35,075 nt of DNA from a virus. Shown piece after piece: positions 16,894-23,922 of the stretch (within the stretch, counting starts at the first letter, position 1; each line of letters begins with the position of its first letter). The DNA lies in the IMG/VR virus record IMGVR_UViG_3300032893_000198, positions 1 through 35,075 of that record; one strand, written 5' to 3'. A model generated the notes under the pieces. The model made no database searches. It was not told the DNA's origin and was given only the letters and a program-made list of their open reading frames with translations. The position numbers and the translations under genes are program-made.

Positions 16894-16986
16894 ATGATTT
16901 TCAAAGAATGGTTCATATTGAACCTATTATTTTTTGCAGGATACATTTTCTATGCAAAATTTTGGAATGTTTTTTATATGAAGTAA
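16894..16986 (+). CDS. Tiny membrane protein (30 residues)
   Basis: Reads MIFKEWFILNLLFFAGYIFY and then AKFWNVFYMK: almost the entire chain is one membrane segment with a short basic end. Its stop lies 6 bases before the ATG of the next small frame, so the pair would be one transcript ending at the terminator at 17244. The ribosome site is weak (aagtag). Could be real or spurious; the close spacing favours real. Confidence 0.35.
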   Translation: MIFKEWFILNLLFFAGYIFYAKFWNVFYMK

Positions 16987-16992
16987 AAGTTG

Positions 16993-17244
16993 ATGGATGC
17001 GGAAGAGACAAGAATAATACAGACCCAAGATTTTATTTATAAATTTTTGCAAAAAAGGGCAGATCCAAGTGAAGCTATATGTATTTTAGTAAACATTCAA
17101 CTAGCAATCATTTTTTCATTGACAGACTCAAAAGAAGAATTTGAGGTTGAATGCAAATAATATATTAAAAGTGTGGAAGAGTTTGTTGATTATTTTTCTA
17201 AAAATTATAAAAAATGGCACACCTGTATAAAGAAGGATGAATGA
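16993..17244 (+). pseudogene. Small gene interrupted by an in-frame TAA at 17158-17160
   Basis: The ATG at 16993 codes 55 residues (MDAEETRIIQTQDFIYKFLQ, later ICILVNIQLAIIFSL) to a TAA. The same frame continues with a further 27 codons of ordinary character (YIKSVEEFVDYFSKNYKKWH) to a TGA at 17242-17244, immediately against a terminator. Read through, the protein would be about 83 residues. The continuation looks coding, so this is either a nonsense mutation, a sequencing error, or a natural short protein with a fortuitous open tail. Function unknown. Confidence 0.45.
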
Positions 17245-17279
17245 AACCCGAGTTCATCATCCCCGGGTTTTTTGTTTTA
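17244..17279 (+). terminator. Rho-independent terminator
   Basis: Arms aaacccg (17244-17250) and cgggttt (17264-17270) close on a 13-base loop, followed by tttgtttt. It overlaps the stop codon of the interrupted gene, which supports that gene having once extended to 17244. The right side faces the convergent gene ending at 17288. Confidence 0.75.
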
Positions 17280-17287
17280 TAAAGAAC

Positions 17288-17875
17288 CTACACATTTGTT
17301 TGACCAACCATAAACTGATTGGTTTGAGAAAGAATCGTTGTGTTGTTGCTTTTATTCTTAGAAGTTTTGAATTCTAAAGAACGGTTAGAAAAAAATATTT
17401 GAGCTTTTTCCAACTCGTTAATTTCTTTCTCATCCATAGTTTTTCCATAGACTTGAATTCGTTTTCCGATTTCTCTCATTTTTTCATCCAAGCGGTCTAT
17501 TCTTCTAAGCGTAATGGTTTGATTTAATTCTGCAAATTCTGTCTCACACATCTTTGTCCCTATCACTAAACCCATTGAAGCAGAAAGACCAGTCGTTAAA
17601 AAAGTGGAAGCTGCTGCCATCGGCAAATTTGTACTAATATTCTTATATTCAAGAAAAGCGGATGTTAAGACCCCTATGGTTGCGCCAAAAATAGCTCCAA
17701 TCTGTCCGTCTATATATATTTTTTTATTTAAACGATTCAATTCCTGATTTTCTCTTTCAGCAATTACTTTTTCCTGTTCATCCATATCTTTAAGGTAACC
17801 ATTATCCATTGTAGTATATGGAAAAGCAGAGGATGCATACATGCATTCTGTTGGGATATTATTTCCTGTAATCAT
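17288..17875 (-). CDS. Protein with paired membrane segments (Inc-like bilobed hydrophobic region)
   Basis: A 195-residue protein starting after aggag. Two hydrophobic segments, about 58-77 (GQIGAIFGATIGVLTSAFLE) and 85-106 (PMAAASTFLTTGLSASMGLV), are separated by only about 8 residues. Both flanks are charged and predicted helical/coiled coil. Two close segments with cytosolic tails define chlamydial inclusion-membrane (Inc) proteins, which are type III secreted. Here the resemblance is of shape only. It is a single-gene unit between two terminators, typical of cargo genes. Alternative: a superinfection-exclusion or lysis-inhibition membrane protein. Confidence 0.55.
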   Translation of the reverse strand: MITGNNIPTECMYASSAFPYTTMDNGYLKDMDEQEKVIAERENQELNRLNKKIYIDGQIGAIFGATIGVLTSAFLEYKNISTNLPMAAASTFLTTGLSASMGLVIGTKMCETEFAELNQTITLRRIDRLDEKMREIGKRIQVYGKTMDEKEINELEKAQIFFSNRSLEFKTSKNKSNNTTILSQTNQFMVGQTNV

Positions 17876-17978
17876 GATGACTCCTAAGATTTATTATTTT
17901 TTCTTTAAACACTGATATTAAACCGCTTGATCAAAATAACTCTTGGCTTTATTTCAGCCGATCATTATTTTAAAGCAT

Positions 17979-18013
17979 AAAAAAAGAGTAGCTGCTAAGC
18001 ACAACTACTCTTT
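17979..18013 (-). terminator. Rho-independent terminator, minus strand
   Basis: Arms aaagagtag (17983-17991) and ctactcttt (18005-18013) form a 9-pair stem with a 13-base loop. On the minus strand it is followed by at least four Ts (seven As on the plus strand from 17979 overlap the arm). It lies 104 bases upstream of the start of the minus-strand gene at 17875. Confidence 0.65.
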
Positions 18014-18045
18014 AAGAGAAAGAAAACCGAGTACTCGTTACTGCA
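17979..18045 (-). ncRNA. Candidate small minus-strand RNA or attenuated leader of the two-TM gene
   Basis: On the minus strand, ttgcaa (18075-18080) and tttaac (18052-18057) lie 17 bases apart, giving a start near 18045. Transcription would cross the palindrome cgagtactcg and end at a strong stem (9 pairs, 17983-17991 with 18005-18013) followed by a T-run (As at 17979-17982 on the plus strand). The product would be about 67 bases. As the same strand carries a gene starting at 17875, the terminator could instead act as an attenuator in its leader. Both readings are inferences. Confidence 0.35.
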
Positions 18046-18224
18046 CTGTTTGTTAAAAAGTCTGCATACTTGAGTTGCAACCCTTTTTATTTGGTTTTCT
18101 TTAAGCAGAATACTAGAGCTCAGATTTTTATGGAACAGAAATCTTGCTTAAGAAAAATATTTTTTGAATTAAAATTTATGTTTGATATAGAATGCGCTAC
18201 ACGTATGCGTGGTTCACTAGGGGC

Positions 18225-18252
18225 AAAAAAAAGCCCCTTAAATCCAAGGGGC
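18225..18252 (-). terminator. Rho-independent terminator, minus strand
   Basis: Arms gcccctt (18233-18239) and aaggggc (18246-18252) make a 7-pair, GC-rich stem with a six-base loop. On the minus strand eight Ts follow (As at 18225-18232). A second, exclusive pairing on the plus strand exists (aggggc 18219-18224 with gcccct 18233-18238), but it lacks a following T-run. Confidence 0.75.
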
Positions 18253-18295
18253 CACATAAGAACATTCAATGAAATCATCCACTATCACCACACAA
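18225..18295 (-). ncRNA. Candidate OOP-like antisense RNA upstream of the O-like gene
   Basis: A clear minus-strand terminator ends here although all genes to the right for 7 kb are on the plus strand. A -10-like taaaat (18302-18307, minus strand) would start an RNA near 18295 of about 71 bases; the matching -35 is poor. Lambda has a 77-base OOP RNA in the same place and direction, antisense to the cII-O region. Size and place agree; sequence similarity is not claimed. Confidence 0.35.
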
Positions 18296-18355
18296 TGAAT
18301 GATTTTACACACGACAATCATCACATCAGGAAAACAACGTGATAACTGCTTCTAA

Positions 18356-18412
18356 ATCCAAACCATTACCATAAAGATTAAAACATGATAACGATCCAAA
18401 CTATTACCATAA
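18356..18412 (+). repeat. Two direct repeats upstream of the O-like gene (origin or operator candidate)
   Basis: The 19-base sequence atccaaaccattaccataa at 18356-18374 recurs at 18394-18412 with one change (c to t), 38 bases apart, and each copy is preceded by a gataac (gtgataac at about 18339, atgataac at about 18386). They end just 13 bases before the O-like start codon. Spaced repeats here may bind the replication protein or a regulator. Confidence 0.5.
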
Positions 18413-18425
18413 GAAGGAAAACCTT

Positions 18426-19373
18426 ATGACAACAATCTGTGCCCAAAATCATATCGAAGAGCCCAATTATACACAAGTACCCAATTCGATTATCGATTAT
18501 TGGTTAACTTCAGGCAAGCTCACCTCGAATGCAGTTCTTCTATTACTTATCTTTTGCCGGAAAATTTTTGGATGGCATAAAACTTCGGAATTTCTTTCCA
18601 TTAGCAGGCTTGTCGAACTTTCCGGATTCTCAAAACCTAACGTTTTGAAATGTTTAAAGAGTCTTGAAGAAAACGGACTCATCATCAGAATCAATCATAA
18701 ACTTGGCAATGAGTATGAATGCAACGAATATAAATTAAATATAGGGAAACCTATTGAAAAACCACCCAAAAAAGTCGAAAAAGAAGTGGGTAAAAAAAAT
18801 TACCAACCCTCTACGGGAGAGGTAGGTAAAATTTTTGCCCATAATAAAAGAAAGATATATATAAAAAAAAGCAGCAAGGAAAAGGCCAAGCCAAAACCTA
18901 AACAAAAGGTTGCTGCTGCTTCTTTTTTTCCAGAAAAAGAAAAAAGCATTGAAATTTTGCAGTCGATTGGCTTAAGTGCTAAAAACATCGAAAGCTTACT
19001 CTGTTATCGCTTTTCTTTGGATGACCTGCAAAAAGCAATCGACTTTTTCAAGAGCAAAAACAAAACCCCTTCAAATCCAGTAGGTTGGATAATTCTTTGC
19101 ATTAGAGGTAAGTGGTGGCAAGAAAAAGAAACGCGCGAGCAACAGGTCGTTTCTCAATCAGAAGAAAACAAAATCTATTCTCAAACTCTTGAGAAACAAT
19201 ACTCTCACCTTTTTGAAAACAAAGGACTTAGGCTTGAGTCTTGGAATAAATATATTTTAATTACACAAAATAACGGTTACGGAACCCCATTTTCGCTTGA
19301 CTACACAGAATTTGGGTTTAAAGATCGATTAATGAACGAGATACAGAAACGAGGGGTGGTGTTAAGACTATGA
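18426..19373 (+). CDS. O-like phage replication initiation protein (winged HTH)
   Basis: A 315-residue protein; aaggaaaacctt precedes the ATG. Residues 13-105 resemble the N-terminal domain of lambda O-type proteins: YTQVPNSIIDYWLTSGKLTS, then LLIFCRKIFGWHKTSEFLSI and LVELSGFSKPNVLKCLKSLE, ending NGLIIRI. A basic Lys/Pro linker (130-160) leads to a helical domain. It would bind the origin and recruit the host helicase; no helicase or loader gene is seen beside it. ATGA overlap with the RusA gene. Repeats upstream at 18356-18412 could be its sites. Confidence 0.8.
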   Translation: MTTICAQNHIEEPNYTQVPNSIIDYWLTSGKLTSNAVLLLLIFCRKIFGWHKTSEFLSISRLVELSGFSKPNVLKCLKSLEENGLIIRINHKLGNEYECNEYKLNIGKPIEKPPKKVEKEVGKKNYQPSTGEVGKIFAHNKRKIYIKKSSKEKAKPKPKQKVAAASFFPEKEKSIEILQSIGLSAKNIESLLCYRFSLDDLQKAIDFFKSKNKTPSNPVGWIILCIRGKWWQEKETREQQVVSQSEENKIYSQTLEKQYSHLFENKGLRLESWNKYILITQNNGYGTPFSLDYTEFGFKDRLMNEIQKRGVVLRL

Positions 19374-20083
19374 AGTTTGTTTTTGAAGGAATCCCTATTG
19401 CTAAAATGAGACATCGAGACGTAAACTTTTGCGGATCAATGATTAAATATGATCCACAGCATAGAATTAAAGAGGAAATCAAAAAGAAAATGCTTGTCCA
19501 GTTCAATCAGGCTTCTAAAAGTGAGGCCGAAAGTTTGCGATCGGCTGAAGGTTTACATGTTTCCTTTGTGTTTGCTCTACCTGCATGTAAAACAGATCCT
19601 TTGATTAAAAAAAATGGAAAATTGTGGAACTTCGAATCTCCTGCCAAAAAACCAGATATCGATAACTTGGAAAAATTTTATTTGGATTGTGGAAATGGGG
19701 TGCTGTTTTCTGACGATTCTAAAATAATTAGTTTATATTCCACAAAAGTTTATTCGCAAATCCCCAGAACAGAGATGATTGTTATGAAAAAAAAATCGAC
19801 GAGCCTTTCTGAAGAAAGTAAAAAAATTATTTGTAATTTTTCCCCACAAGAGATAACGGAAATGTTAGACGATTTTAGAGAAATTTTTTACAAAAGCGTA
19901 GAAGAGTTAGATGTGTTCAGCAAAGAAATATGGGGTGATTTAGGAGAAGGGCGTAAAAAATTAATAGAAGAAGCGTCCGATCAATTTCTAGAGGAAATGG
20001 CTTACTTCCTACTGAACTTTGCAAAAAAGTATGGAAATCAGATAGCTAAAATAAAGAAAATCTGCCAGGATGACAAAAAATAA
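19370..20083 (+). CDS. rusA: RusA-family Holliday junction resolvase with C-terminal extension
   Basis: Residues 1-142 match RusA: an FVFEGIPIAK start and the core KKPDIDNLEKFYLDCGNGVL with FSDDSKI after it. The metal-binding acidic residues are visible as Asp96, Asp98 and Asp115/Asp116, with Lys126 in the STKVYSQIP segment. RusA cuts four-way junctions made in replication and recombination, a fit with RecT and the exonuclease. Residues 143-237 are a helical extension absent from standard RusA (about 120 residues). ATGA overlap with the O-like gene. Confidence 0.85.
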   Translation: MKFVFEGIPIAKMRHRDVNFCGSMIKYDPQHRIKEEIKKKMLVQFNQASKSEAESLRSAEGLHVSFVFALPACKTDPLIKKNGKLWNFESPAKKPDIDNLEKFYLDCGNGVLFSDDSKIISLYSTKVYSQIPRTEMIVMKKKSTSLSEESKKIICNFSPQEITEMLDDFREIFYKSVEELDVFSKEIWGDLGEGRKKLIEEASDQFLEEMAYFLLNFAKKYGNQIAKIKKICQDDKK

Positions 20084-20121
20084 GTTTAAATAAAAAAATG
20101 TTTAGCATAAAGTGAGATAAG

Positions 20122-20409
20122 ATGGAAAGCAGAAACAGAATTGATGAGAGTGCTTTTAAACTCACTCAACTGATTGGGGTTGTAACTCTTAGAGCGCTAC
20201 AGATTTTACCTCAATCCGATTTAGTCATAGAATTGATGGACGTACTTTTAATTCACCAAGAATTGTTGTATTTTCTAGAGGGATTAAATGAGCTTTCTGA
20301 ATCCAGATTACAGGAATATTTTGATCACATACTTGAATATCGCCAACAAGTAATGAATTTAAAAAACAACATGGAGAAGGAAAAAAATGCCACTAAAAAA
20401 AGGGTATAG
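20122..20409 (+). CDS. Small helical protein of unknown function (95 residues)
   Basis: Reads [20 protein letters not shown], then [20 protein letters not shown] and a coiled-coil-like end with [17 protein letters not shown]. Predicted soluble helical bundle. It lies between rusA and terminase genes and its last 23 bases overlap the start of the next basic protein. The ribosome site is weak. I recognise no family. Confidence 0.5.
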   Translation: MESRNRIDESAFKLTQLIGVVTLRALQILPQSDLVIELMDVLLIHQELLYFLEGLNELSESRLQEYFDHILEYRQQVMNLKNNMEKEKNATKKRV

Positions 20410-20560
20410 CCAAAAGAGAATTTCAGAAAATATTCGCACTGAAATGGAACATGGGAAGCCTCAGAAGCAAGCCGTTGCTATCGCACTTTCTACCGCAAGA
20501 AAATCTGCAAAGAAAGAGGGGAATAAGAAAGTAGCGAATAAGCTAAAAAAAAAGAAATAA
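20387..20560 (+). CDS. Small basic protein of the [20 protein letters not shown] type
   Basis: A 57-residue, Lys-rich protein: [20 protein letters not shown], followed by [20 protein letters not shown]. This pattern is common in small proteins of phages and many bacterial genomes (an uncharacterised family of short basic proteins). The ribosome site is ggagaagg. Its start lies inside the last codons of the preceding gene. Likely nucleic-acid binding by composition; function unknown. Confidence 0.65.
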   Translation: MPLKKGYSQKRISENIRTEMEHGKPQKQAVAIALSTARKSAKKEGNKKVANKLKKKK

Positions 20561-20561
20561 A

Positions 20562-20603
20562 GGACCCAACTGACTTTGTGTTGATTGGATCTGTAGTGGG
20601 TCC
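20562..20603 (+). other. Intergenic stem with long loop after the small basic gene
   Basis: Arms ggaccca (20562-20568) and tgggtcc (20597-20603) are perfect and enclose 28 bases. No T-run follows at once (a T-rich stretch begins about 12 bases later). It starts 1 base after the stop codon. It may be a weak terminator or an RNA stability element ahead of the packaging genes. Confidence 0.4.
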
Positions 20604-20645
20604 AATATTGATTTTATTTTTAATTTGTATTTGTTACTTAATATT

Positions 20646-20804
20646 ATGCCAATAAGCCCTGAAAGAAGATTAAAAAATATTCAAAAAGCCAATGAGAACT
20701 GGCTAAAAAAAGATAAGCCTCGTTCTAACAAGAACACGCATCCTTTTAAAAGAAGAATGGTATTGCGTACCAGAAATGAAGAGCTCAGAGAAAGAATTGT
20801 ATAG
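20646..20804 (+). CDS. Small basic protein (52 residues)
   Basis: Reads MPISPERRLKNIQKANENWL and ends in a basic RMVLRTRNEELRERIV segment, with a high share of Arg/Lys. The stop overlaps the GTG of the next gene by one base (tagtg), suggesting coupled translation. No ribosome site is obvious before the ATG. No family recognised; a role close to packaging is suggested by position only. Confidence 0.45.
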   Translation: MPISPERRLKNIQKANENWLKKDKPRSNKNTHPFKRRMVLRTRNEELRERIV

Positions 20805-21025
20805 TGGCAGTTACACAAGAAGATTTGAAAAAATCCTTAGAAGAGAAAAAAAGGAATGCTGAAGTTTTTTGGGATAAAGTGTTCAATAAAGCACTAAATG
20901 GAGACATAAATAAATACTCCATTGTTAGTGCAATGATGTTGTTAAACACAGCCGATACTGAATTTTGTGAGATTAAACACCTTGTAAAAATCTATCCTAT
21001 AAGTGGGGATCTAAACTATGGATAA
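20804..21025 (+). CDS. Small protein of unknown function (73 residues), GTG start
   Basis: Reads MAVTQEDLKKSLEEKKRNAE, then VFWDKVFNKALNGDINKYSI and VSAMMLLNTADTEFCEI. Starts at a GTG that shares a base with the previous stop and overlaps the next ATG by 8 bases. Helical and soluble. The overlap chain ties it to the terminase operon. No family recognised. Confidence 0.5.
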   Translation: MAVTQEDLKKSLEEKKRNAEVFWDKVFNKALNGDINKYSIVSAMMLLNTADTEFCEIKHLVKIYPISGDLNYG

Positions 21026-21167
21026 ACAAATTAAAAAAGTCCAAAAAGACGTCGAAAAGGGAAATAAAAAGAAAGCGAAAAAAGATATCTCAACGCTGCT
21101 TAAAATGGATAAAAAGTTCGATAAGAAGTTAGATAAATGTGACACAATGATGAAGAAGAAAAAATGA
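21018..21167 (+). CDS. Very lysine-rich small protein (49 residues)
   Basis: Reads MDKQIKKVQKDVEKGNKKKA, then KKDISTLLKMDKKFDKKLDK and ends MMKKKK. About two in five residues are lysine. It overlaps both neighbours (8 bases, and ATGA with the small terminase), so it is part of the operon. Perhaps a DNA- or nucleoprotein-binding helper of packaging; this is a guess from charge. Confidence 0.55.
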   Translation: MDKQIKKVQKDVEKGNKKKAKKDISTLLKMDKKFDKKLDKCDTMMKKKK

Positions 21168-21610
21168 CAGAAGAAAAAAAAATAAGAGATTACAGAGCCG
21201 AAGCCTATAACAAAAAGATTGTTGACCAATTGGCTGATAATCTTATTGAATGGGTTGAAGAGAATGTAAAAACTCATGAATTTTTTCTTTTAGGAGATTG
21301 GGCTTTTAGTAATGGTGTCAATCCTAAACACTTGGGATACATGGGTAAGAAAAGTGAGAAGTTTAAAACGGCTCACCAGTTAGCGAAGGCATGGCAAGAG
21401 CATCGGTTAGCTAAAGGTGCTTTAAAAAAAGAATTTGATAGTAGATTCTCCTCATTTTTCTTAGCAGTCCATTGTGGATGGAAGCTTGATCCACAAAAAG
21501 ATAAAGAAGAAGAGCTGCTCAGCGATTTTAGATATTTCTTAAATCATGTTAGGGGAAAAAACGATGAAGCTGACAGGTCTTTCGACGAAACAGAGTCTGG
21601 CTCTGACTGA
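21164..21610 (+). CDS. Probable terminase small subunit
   Basis: A 148-residue helical protein directly before the large terminase, which it overlaps by 47 bases. Residues 25-110 resemble the DNA-binding part of phage small terminases: a LADNLIEWVEE helix, EFFLLGDWAFSNGVNPKHLG as the turn region, then HRLAKGALKKEFDSRFSSFF. The acidic end (EADRSFDETESGSD) may contact the large subunit. It would recognise the packaging start site on phage DNA. Placement gives the main support. Confidence 0.7.
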   Translation: MTEEKKIRDYRAEAYNKKIVDQLADNLIEWVEENVKTHEFFLLGDWAFSNGVNPKHLGYMGKKSEKFKTAHQLAKAWQEHRLAKGALKKEFDSRFSSFFLAVHCGWKLDPQKDKEEELLSDFRYFLNHVRGKNDEADRSFDETESGSD

Positions 21611-22877
21611 AAGTGATGCTTTCGTCAACATCTATCATGGAGCTGTCCGTTCTGGGAAATCTTATGTTTCTCTCATGAGATTTTTTCAACATGTTGTAGA
21701 AGGTCCTGACTACAATTATCTAGTATGTGGAAAGTCTGAACGTACCATTGTCACAAACATCATCGATCCTTTAAATAAAATGACCGGCAATCTTATCCGT
21801 TACAATCGAGGAATGGGATATTTTACTCTTCTTGGAAAAAAAATCTATGCTATCGGGGCAAATGACGAAAGAGCCGAAGGAAAGATTAGAGGAACCACAT
21901 TTGCGGGGGCATTAGTTGATGAGGCAACCTTAATTCCTCAAGGTTTTTTCCGCATGCTGTTGAGCCGTCTTACTATTGATGGCGCTAAGCTGTTTGCAAC
22001 GACCAACCCTGATTCTCCTTTCCATTGGCTAAAGCATGATTTTATCGATCTTCACGAAAATGATAATAAATTTTTGAAACTTTTTGATTTTGTAATTGAT
22101 GATAATCCTTCCTTATCAGCGGATAAGAAAGAGGAACTAAAAAAATCCTATCAAGGTCTGTGGTATAAGAGATTCATTGAGGGGCAATGGGTATTAGCGC
22201 AGGGAGCTGTCTATGACTTCTTTGATCAATCTTTGCATACGTTTGAAGGAAACCCTCATACTTATGCGAAATATTATATCTTGGGTGTTGATTACGGTAC
22301 TACTAATCCCTTTGCTGCTACTTTGGTGGGTTTTAATGATGATGCTCGACCTTACTTATGGGTGGAGAAAGAGTATTATTGGGACTCTAAGAAGATGGGC
22401 TACCAAAAGACAGATTTCGAATATGCCCAAGACCTGCAACGAGAATTTGGAGGATATACAGTTCAAATAATTTACTTAGATCCGTCAGCAGAAAGCTTTC
22501 AAGTAGAGCTAAGAAGGCAAAGAAAGCCCGTAAAGCAAGCAAAAAATGAAGTTTTGGACGGCATCAGATCCGTGGCTAATTTTTTTTCAAATGGAGACTT
22601 GGTTATCTCAAAAAACTGTATAAATTTGATTAAAGAAATCGAAGGATATGTGTGGGATGAAAAATCCATCAAAGATGGCGTAGATCGTCCTGTAAAGACT
22701 AGAGACCATGCTCTTGATGCGATGCGTTATGCCATACATTCTCACTGGGGTGGAAAAAGTACTCTTAAGGAAGCAACGAGAGAACAATCCTATCAGCAGT
22801 CTCAGGAAAAACTTTGGTCAAAAAATCCAATGACATACCCTGGTTTTACAAATAGTTTCGGGTGGCAAAGATATTAA
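21564..22877 (+). CDS. terL: Terminase large subunit (packaging motor ATPase and nuclease)
   Basis: I chose the ATG at 21564, preceded by agggg at a good distance (437 residues), over the ATG at 21546. ATPase: Walker A GAVRSGKS (26-33), Walker B ALVDEAT with Asp119-Glu120, coupling TTN (146-148). Nuclease: Asp243 in LGVDYGTTNP, Asp306 in YLDPSA, and Asp381/Asp385 in TRDHALDAMRYA. It pumps DNA into the head through the portal and cuts it. A strong terminator follows at 22946-22988. Confidence 0.92.
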   Translation: MKLTGLSTKQSLALTESDAFVNIYHGAVRSGKSYVSLMRFFQHVVEGPDYNYLVCGKSERTIVTNIIDPLNKMTGNLIRYNRGMGYFTLLGKKIYAIGANDERAEGKIRGTTFAGALVDEATLIPQGFFRMLLSRLTIDGAKLFATTNPDSPFHWLKHDFIDLHENDNKFLKLFDFVIDDNPSLSADKKEELKKSYQGLWYKRFIEGQWVLAQGAVYDFFDQSLHTFEGNPHTYAKYYILGVDYGTTNPFAATLVGFNDDARPYLWVEKEYYWDSKKMGYQKTDFEYAQDLQREFGGYTVQIIYLDPSAESFQVELRRQRKPVKQAKNEVLDGIRSVANFFSNGDLVISKNCINLIKEIEGYVWDEKSIKDGVDRPVKTRDHALDAMRYAIHSHWGGKSTLKEATREQSYQQSQEKLWSKNPMTYPGFTNSFGWQRY

Positions 22878-22945
22878 TTGACAAAAATAAAATTTAATCG
22901 ATAAAAAGATGCGTAAACCATTTATTCATTTCTTAGTTGCTAGGT

Positions 22946-22988
22946 CACACACTAGTAAGCCCCAAATTCTTACTAGTGTGTGTTTTTT
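22946..22988 (+). terminator. Strong rho-independent terminator of the replication/packaging operon
   Basis: A perfect 14-pair stem (cacacactagtaag with cttactagtgtgtg) closes on nine bases and is followed by six Ts. It ends the plus-strand unit that begins at the O-like gene and isolates the partition module downstream. The strongest terminator in the window. Confidence 0.92.
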
Positions 22989-23144
22989 CATGCAGCGCGT
23001 TTATAAATCTTTTAAACAAACGACTAGATCCGCTTCCTTCAACTTCTAAACGACGTCACCATAGCTCATCACTATCATTTCTTTTACTCGCTACTAATTT
23101 AACACCGTTAACATAATTAACATCCCTTGTCCAAATTACACGAC

Positions 23145-23193
23145 CGTGCAATTTTCGTGCAATTCTGAATGAATTCGTGCAATTCTGAATGAA
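23145..23193 (+). repeat. Iteron-like repeats upstream of parA (centromere candidate)
   Basis: The 19-base tcgtgcaattctgaatgaa occurs at 23155-23173 and again at 23175-23193, a 20-base period; a third partial copy, cgtgcaatt, lies at 23145-23153. They are 88 bases before the parA start. Type Ib par modules often carry the centromere upstream of parA, where the RHH partner binds. The preceding 150 bases (22989-23144) hold no gene. Confidence 0.6.
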
Positions 23194-23200
23194 AATGATA

Positions 23201-23230
23201 GATACAAAAAATCTACCTATCTGATATATT
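23201..23230 (+). promoter_or_regulatory. parA upstream element, shared with the HTH regulator
   Basis: The 30 bases gata-caaaaaatctacc to gatatatt match those at 16163-16192 at 25 of 30 positions. An inverted agata/tatct pair spans its middle. A tatatt at the 3' end (23225-23230) could be a -10 element. It lies 50 bases before the parA start codon, between the iterons and the gene. Likely a common promoter or operator. Confidence 0.5.
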
Positions 23231-23280
23231 TCCTGTATTACTCCAATATAAGAATAATCCTAACTTAGCATAACTTTGAT

Positions 23281-23922
23281 ATGATTACAGTAGTAGGCGG
23301 TATTAAAGGTGGCTCGGGAAAAACAACCATAGCCACAAATCTCACTGTCATTGCCGCTGCAAAGGGTAAGAAAGTCTTACTAGTTGATGCGGATGAGCAA
23401 AAATCGTCTTCTGATTGGGCTGCCCAAAGAGAATCCATTGAACAGATTTTTGATTATGATTTTACCACAGTTTCTTTAACGGGAAGGTGGATGAATTCTC
23501 AACTTCTTAAGATAGAAAAAGATTACGATTATATTTTTGTCGATGTAGGAGGAAGAGATACGACAAGTCAACGATCTGCCTTAATTGTAGCTGACCTGTT
23601 CTTAATTCCTTTCAAACCTCGTTCATTAGATGTATGGACTATTGCAAATGTGAGGAGCCTAATTTCAGAAGTAAATTCAGTAAATTATGATTTAAAGTCC
23701 ATTGCGTTTATTAATCAAGCAGACTCTAGTGGTCAAGATAATGTAGTTGCAAAAAATATTTTGAAAGAATGTCTTGAAATAATGTGCTTGGATGTCTCTG
23801 TTGGTCATAGAAAAGCTTTTTCAAATGCCGCATCGGATGGATTAGGAGTATTAGAGTTAAGGAATCAAGATAGCAAGGCTTCTGAAGAAATTTTAGCCTT
23901 GTATCACGCTATATATAAATGA
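23281..23922 (+). CDS. parA: ParA-type partition ATPase (type Ib)
   Basis: A 213-residue protein with a deviant Walker A, KGGSGKTT (9-16), Walker A-prime LLVDADEQ with Asp36 and Asp38, and Walker B YIFVDVGGRD with Asp88. The small size, without an N-terminal DNA-binding HTH, and the following RHH protein define type Ib plasmid partition. It would form a dynamic nucleoid-bound pattern that segregates copies. In a phage it indicates a plasmid-like prophage, given that no integrase is seen. Its stop overlaps the next start (ATGA). Regulated with the HTH gene if the shared element is a promoter. Confidence 0.88.
   Translation: MITVVGGIKGGSGKTTIATNLTVIAAAKGKKVLLVDADEQKSSSDWAAQRESIEQIFDYDFTTVSLTGRWMNSQLLKIEKDYDYIFVDVGGRDTTSQRSALIVADLFLIPFKPRSLDVWTIANVRSLISEVNSVNYDLKSIAFINQADSSGQDNVVAKNILKECLEIMCLDVSVGHRKAFSNAASDGLGVLELRNQDSKASEEILALYHAIYK

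Larger units (their letters stand above)
17876..18425. other. Gene-free 550-base control region upstream of the replication gene
   Basis: No convincing gene is present. It holds, in order, the upstream region of the two-TM gene, a minus-strand terminator (17979-18013), a 10-base palindrome cgagtactcg (18028-18037), promoter-like hexamers (18052-18080), a second minus-strand terminator (18225-18252), and two direct repeats (18356-18412) just before the O-like gene. The lambda analogue is the region between cII and O with the leftward OOP RNA. Confidence 0.6.

Noticed and set aside
18219-18238. Alternative plus-strand hairpin (aggggc/gcccct) as terminator of a plus transcript
   Set aside because: On the plus strand no T-run follows; the minus-strand stem with eight Ts is the better reading.
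18070-18342. Open frame of 90 codons starting at TTG on the plus strand
   Set aside because: Composition is unlike a protein, there is no ribosome site, and it crosses two minus-strand regulatory structures. Better explained as noncoding control DNA.
20562-20603. Terminator after the small basic gene
   Set aside because: Loop is long and the T-rich stretch starts too far away; kept only as a structural element.
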